DNA of 64,000 nt from Saprospiraceae bacterium (GTDB taxonomy: Bacteria; Bacteroidota; Bacteroidia; Chitinophagales; Saprospiraceae). This document shows, in pieces, positions 61,041-64,000 of the stretch. The stretch covers positions 156,453 through 220,452 of the forward strand of contig JADKBS010000013.1 in assembly GCA_016714985.1 (NCBI GenBank). Reading direction: 5' to 3'. The translations under genes were made by a program, and so were the position numbers. The notes beneath the pieces were generated by a model. That model did no database searches. It was not told the origin of the DNA and saw nothing but the letters and a program-made list of their open reading frames with translations. Position 1 is the first letter of the stretch, and each line of letters begins with the position of its first letter.

Positions 61041-61598
61041 ATGAAGCTACATCTATTGATTTCCGTTACTATATGGACAATTGTTTGCGGGGCCACAGGA
61101 AGCGGCTTGGCGCAAAGCAATAAGGCGAAGAAAAACACTGCCCCTGAACAAGCACTGCCCACCGTCTTCCAGATTGGAGAAAACGACAAAGCATATACAG
61201 ACCTGATGGCCAGCCAAACCACGTTGCTCGAAGTATGCGACAACGACATGAAATTTGCTTACCACAAGCTCATGGGCATGATGAAGGAGATGGAATCATA
61301 TGCCACTGAAGTGAATTTTGACCTCAAAGGCATCAATGCCTGGATGCACTTTTTTTGGCGGGCCGACGGCAGTATAGACCATATCGGTTTTTACCTGAAA
61401 CCCAATTCCAAGAATGTAGCCATAGAACGGTTCAAGGTTTTTTTGGACGGCTTCGCAAAAAAACACAAGCTACCCCTGAAATACAACAAGAAATTCTCCC
61501 ATTACTCCAGCTTTTCTTTTCCTCTCATTCGGCACGACCCTGTTTACGACGTTTCCAAAAGCACGGCAAAGGCAAATCCTTCCAGGCGAGGTTCCTAA
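61041..61598 (+). CDS. Secreted protein of unknown function
   Basis: From ATG 61041 (the codon before it, GTG, is also in frame), 185 residues with signal peptide MKLHLLISVTIWTIVCGATGSGLAQ. The core (INAWMHFFWRADGSIDHIGFYLKPNSKNVAIERFKVFLDGFAKKH) looks like a small alpha/beta domain; FSHYSSFSFPL follows. The end is polar. I do not recognise the family beyond other secreted Bacteroidota proteins of similar style. The spacer upstream (60782-61040) has a weak frame on the plus strand that is not supported. Confidence 0.65.
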   Translation: MKLHLLISVTIWTIVCGATGSGLAQSNKAKKNTAPEQALPTVFQIGENDKAYTDLMASQTTLLEVCDNDMKFAYHKLMGMMKEMESYATEVNFDLKGINAWMHFFWRADGSIDHIGFYLKPNSKNVAIERFKVFLDGFAKKHKLPLKYNKKFSHYSSFSFPLIRHDPVYDVSKSTAKANPSRRGS

Positions 61599-61689
61599 GC
61601 TTACTGCCCTAAACCAGAAAAACATTTCGCTCCATCACTTCATGTGCCATTGTTTTAGCTTTGTGCCTTAAATCAAAGCTAAAACAACC

Positions 61690-63258
61690 ATGAAAAGAAT
61701 CCTACTGCTTCCCTGTCTTTTTACCTGCTGCTTTTTGCTTGCGCAAAACCAGCTTCCAGTCCTTTCAAACGTCGAAGTACAACGCACAGGCGACAAAATC
61801 CTGACCATCAGCTATGACCTTTCCGATGCCGAGGGCAATGCCTGCACGGTCTCCCTATTGGCAGGTGCCAAAGGGGCGGTTGCACTTGGATTCAACACCG
61901 ACAATGCCACCGGCGACCTTGGTACGGGTATCGCACCGGGCACGGGCAAGCAAATCACTTGGGACTTCAGTGGCCAAGCCACCCCAGACACCAACCGGCT
62001 ACGCCTGATGCTCGTCGCCGACGACCTGCAACCTGTTGATATTCAAACCCTTGTTGACCAAGTGGACAGCACCCGCTTAGTGGGCGACCTCACCTTCCTG
62101 GAGGGCGTACGGCACAGGACGACTGGTGCAGCCCACCTTCAGGAAACCAAAGACTTCCTGTGGTTCGGGTTTCTTGATAAAGGGCTTGAGACAACTGACC
62201 AAGCCTTCAACTATGGCGGCTACACCGCACAAAACATCATGGGCCGGCAACCAGCGACCAGCACCAACGGCGACACCTACCTGCTCGGCGGCCACTTCGA
62301 CACCGTGGACGATGCCCCCGGTGCCGACGACAACGGCTCCGCCATAGCAGGCATGATGGAGGCCATGCGCATCCTGTCACAATACCCTACCAAGAAATCC
62401 ATCAAATACATAGGGTTCGACCTGGAGGAGGATGGCCTCATCGGAAGCCAACGCTTTGTACAGCAAGGCATCAATAGCGATGAGAGCATACTTGGAGCTA
62501 TCATCTTCGAAATGATTGGGTACTATACCGAAACCCCCAATTCACAGACGCTGCCCAACGGCTTTAACCTGCTCTTCCCCAATGCATACGCCGAAGTGCA
62601 GTCCCAGGATTTCAGGGGGAATTTCATCACCAACGTCGGCAAACAAGGCGGCTCGGCAACATTGATGCAACAATACAAGACCCATGCGGATGCCTACGTG
62701 CCCGCCCTGCGTACCATCAATGTTGAAGCGCCAAATTCTTGGCAGACCCTCACCCCTGACCTCGGCAGGAGCGACCATGCCCCTTTCTGGGTGGCGAACA
62801 CCCCTGCCATCATGCTGACGGATGGCGCCAATTTCCGAAACCCCAATTACCACACGCCCAATGACAATGTCAGCACGATTGACTTCACCTTTATGAGTAA
62901 TGTGGTAAAAGGTGCCGTTGCAACGCTCGCCCAGCTTGCCGAAGTGCAACATGCCGATAGCTGGTGGGCCGACTTGGACTTCGTGAGCGGTGTTCCGTCG
63001 CCCATTGAAAACTGCAAACTGAAACTATCACCCAACCCGGCAAGCGGGTCTGTTCTGGTAGAATGGGCAACGTCCTGTGCGCCGCAAATACAGCGCCTGA
63101 ACCTCCTGGATGCTTATGGCCGCATTGTCCGCAGCGTTAATATCGAACTGGGGAAAAATCGCCATACAATGGATTTGAACGGCTTGGCGAAAGGGAACTA
63201 TTACCTAAAGGTGGAGAGCAGCCAAGGCAACTTCGTGGAGAAATTGGTGGTGAGGTAG
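61690..63258 (+). CDS. Secreted M28-family metallopeptidase with type IX secretion signal
   Basis: A 522-residue exported peptidase. Signal peptide MKRILLLPCLFTCCFLLAQ, a beta-sandwich domain (VEVQRTGDKILTISYDLSDAEG), then the M28 zinc domain: LLGGHFDTVDD (His202), GADDNGSAIAGMMEAMR (bridging Asp213), IGFDLEEDGLIGSQRF (catalytic Glu and ligand), and SDHAPFWV (final His). The last 80 residues (KLSPNPASGSVLVEW, LLDAYGRIV, GNYYLKVESSQGNFVEKLVVR) are a type-A T9SS sorting domain, which sends it across the outer membrane. All ligands intact, so an active aminopeptidase or carboxypeptidase is likely. Confidence 0.92.
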   Translation: MKRILLLPCLFTCCFLLAQNQLPVLSNVEVQRTGDKILTISYDLSDAEGNACTVSLLAGAKGAVALGFNTDNATGDLGTGIAPGTGKQITWDFSGQATPDTNRLRLMLVADDLQPVDIQTLVDQVDSTRLVGDLTFLEGVRHRTTGAAHLQETKDFLWFGFLDKGLETTDQAFNYGGYTAQNIMGRQPATSTNGDTYLLGGHFDTVDDAPGADDNGSAIAGMMEAMRILSQYPTKKSIKYIGFDLEEDGLIGSQRFVQQGINSDESILGAIIFEMIGYYTETPNSQTLPNGFNLLFPNAYAEVQSQDFRGNFITNVGKQGGSATLMQQYKTHADAYVPALRTINVEAPNSWQTLTPDLGRSDHAPFWVANTPAIMLTDGANFRNPNYHTPNDNVSTIDFTFMSNVVKGAVATLAQLAEVQHADSWWADLDFVSGVPSPIENCKLKLSPNPASGSVLVEWATSCAPQIQRLNLLDAYGRIVRSVNIELGKNRHTMDLNGLAKGNYYLKVESSQGNFVEKLVVR

Positions 63259-63308
63259 AAGGGTTGTAGCTCACGCCGTCAGGTTTTCCCGAAAAATCGG
63301 GACAGGTC

Positions 63309-63842
63309 GTGATTGACACGGACAGCCCCGTGATTTTGGAAGATGCCGCCAAGCATTTCCCGACCGTCACCCTGTTGGAGCGGCCAGCGCACCTGCGGGC
63401 GGGCGACATCCCGATGAACGACGTGTTGCTGAACACCATCAACCTGCTCGACGCCGATTTTTTCCTGCAAACGCACAGCACCAACCCGCTGCTCACTGCG
63501 GAGTCGGTCGCAAAAGGTGTGGATATTTTCCTGAAAAATCTCCCGATTTACGATTCGCTGTTCAGCGTGACCCGCCTCCAGACCCGACTCTGGGACGAAC
63601 TGGCCCGTGCCGTGAACCACAACCCCAACATCCTGCTGCGCACCCAGGACCTGCCGCCGATTTACGAGGAGAACTCTTGCCTTTATATTTTCTCGAAGGA
63701 AATCCTGATGCGCAAGCACAACCGCATAGGCGACCGCCCCTACCTGCTCGAAATCACCAAGGAAGAGGCGCAGGACATTGACGTGGAGATTGAGTTTCGG
63801 ATTGCGGAGTTTTTGTACAAGGCGAGGGAGGGGAAGATTTGA
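63309..63842 (+). pseudogene. 5'-truncated acylneuraminate (CMP-sugar) cytidylyltransferase
   Basis: The frame begins VIDTDSPVILEDAAKHFPTVTLLERPAHLRAGDIPMNDVLLN, which corresponds to the middle of CMP-NeuAc-synthetase-like enzymes; FFLQTHSTNPLLTAESV and LPPIYEENSCLYIFSKE follow, and the C-terminus is complete. The first about 50 residues with the RxGSKGIxxKN nucleotide-binding motif are absent, and only 50 bases separate it from the peptidase stop. No in-frame upstream sequence supplies them. Probably the stump left by a deletion that joined it to the peptidase gene. Confidence 0.7.
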
Positions 63843-64000
63843 CAAATTTGGAGCTTTCCCGGCAGGGCTGCATCGAACGGATGTACTTTGATGGGGAGGG
63901 GGTGATTAGGACGGTGGTGCTGAGTGTGGAGGGGGTAGGTAGGGTGAGGTGAGGACGGGATGGCTGAGCGCCGTGGATGGTGGGAGAGATGGCCGCTAAC
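63843..64000. other. Window end, no supported gene
   Basis: A short plus-strand frame (SRQGCIERMYFDGEGVI...) stays open to about 63950 and may be the damaged start of another gene, but nothing can be assigned. Confidence 0.3.

Noticed and set aside
60839..61123. 94-codon plus-strand frame before the secreted protein
   Set aside because: GTG start, overlaps the signal peptide of the following gene in another frame, no motif.
1..64000. tRNA, rRNA, CRISPR arrays, prophage integrase or insertion sequences
   Set aside because: None seen. The tandem arrays have 7- or 12-base steps and no spacer structure, and no transposase or recombinase motif was found apart from the Rpn-type gene.

Overview
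The window looks like chromosome from a member of the Bacteroidota, most likely a Saprospiria-type relative. The signs are a TonB-dependent receptor with an outer-membrane beta-barrel, a DUF5916 protein, a secreted M28 peptidase with a type IX secretion C-terminal signal, a BlaR1/BlaI pair, and promoter elements of the TAnnTTTG kind. No database could be searched; all names come from reading motifs and gene order.

Layout. 1-2400: an AT-rich module with an HEPN-domain gene (cut by one in-frame amber codon) and a small zinc-ribbon protein, flanked by inverted copies of a 26-bp element. 2659-12783: ordinary genes: TonB receptor, RNase P RNA (enlarged by a repeat-built hairpin), lipoprotein, PBP1A, RNase HII, an Rpn-type nuclease, a dual-OB protein and two DUF488 proteins. 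12873-51221: an extracellular contractile injection system (eCIS, the Afp/PVC/AlgoCIS family), all on the minus strand. 51746-64000: ordinary genes again: DUF5916 protein, BlaR1/BlaI, a Tat-exported sugar isomerase-like protein, YkgJ-type protein, a decayed CysH, CvpA, a secreted M28 peptidase and a truncated cytidylyltransferase.

The eCIS reads in transcription order: AraC-type regulator, DUF4255 cap protein, an unknown structural gene, one sheath gene, two Cys-containing genes of unknown role, two tube genes, a tiny DUF5908 gene, a LysM-type tube/baseplate protein, a VgrG-like spike, PAAR tip, gp25-like protein, a very large baseplate wedge gene (Afp11-like, read in three pieces), a second giant wedge protein (Afp12-like, 2603 aa) and the tape-measure protein. 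A perfect 18-bp hairpin then separates the core from a cargo island: an unknown gene, a DUF4157 protein whose C-terminal AHH-type nuclease domain is broken, the remnant of an Imm11-type immunity gene, a vanadium-haloperoxidase/PAP2-type enzyme, a ParA-type ATPase, and a DUF4157 protein ending in what I read as a zinc-dependent deaminase toxin domain. The AAA+ ATPase (Afp15-like) follows the cargo. No tail-fibre gene (Afp13) is recognisable.

Two features run through the whole window. First, about ten genes are split by single-base length changes in short homopolymer runs (positions given per gene); this fits either a consensus error pattern or real decay, and should be settled before any gene is called dead. 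Second, many spacers, the RNase P RNA and one coding region contain degenerate tandem repeats with a strict 7-base period but different sequences, often arranged as inverted pairs.
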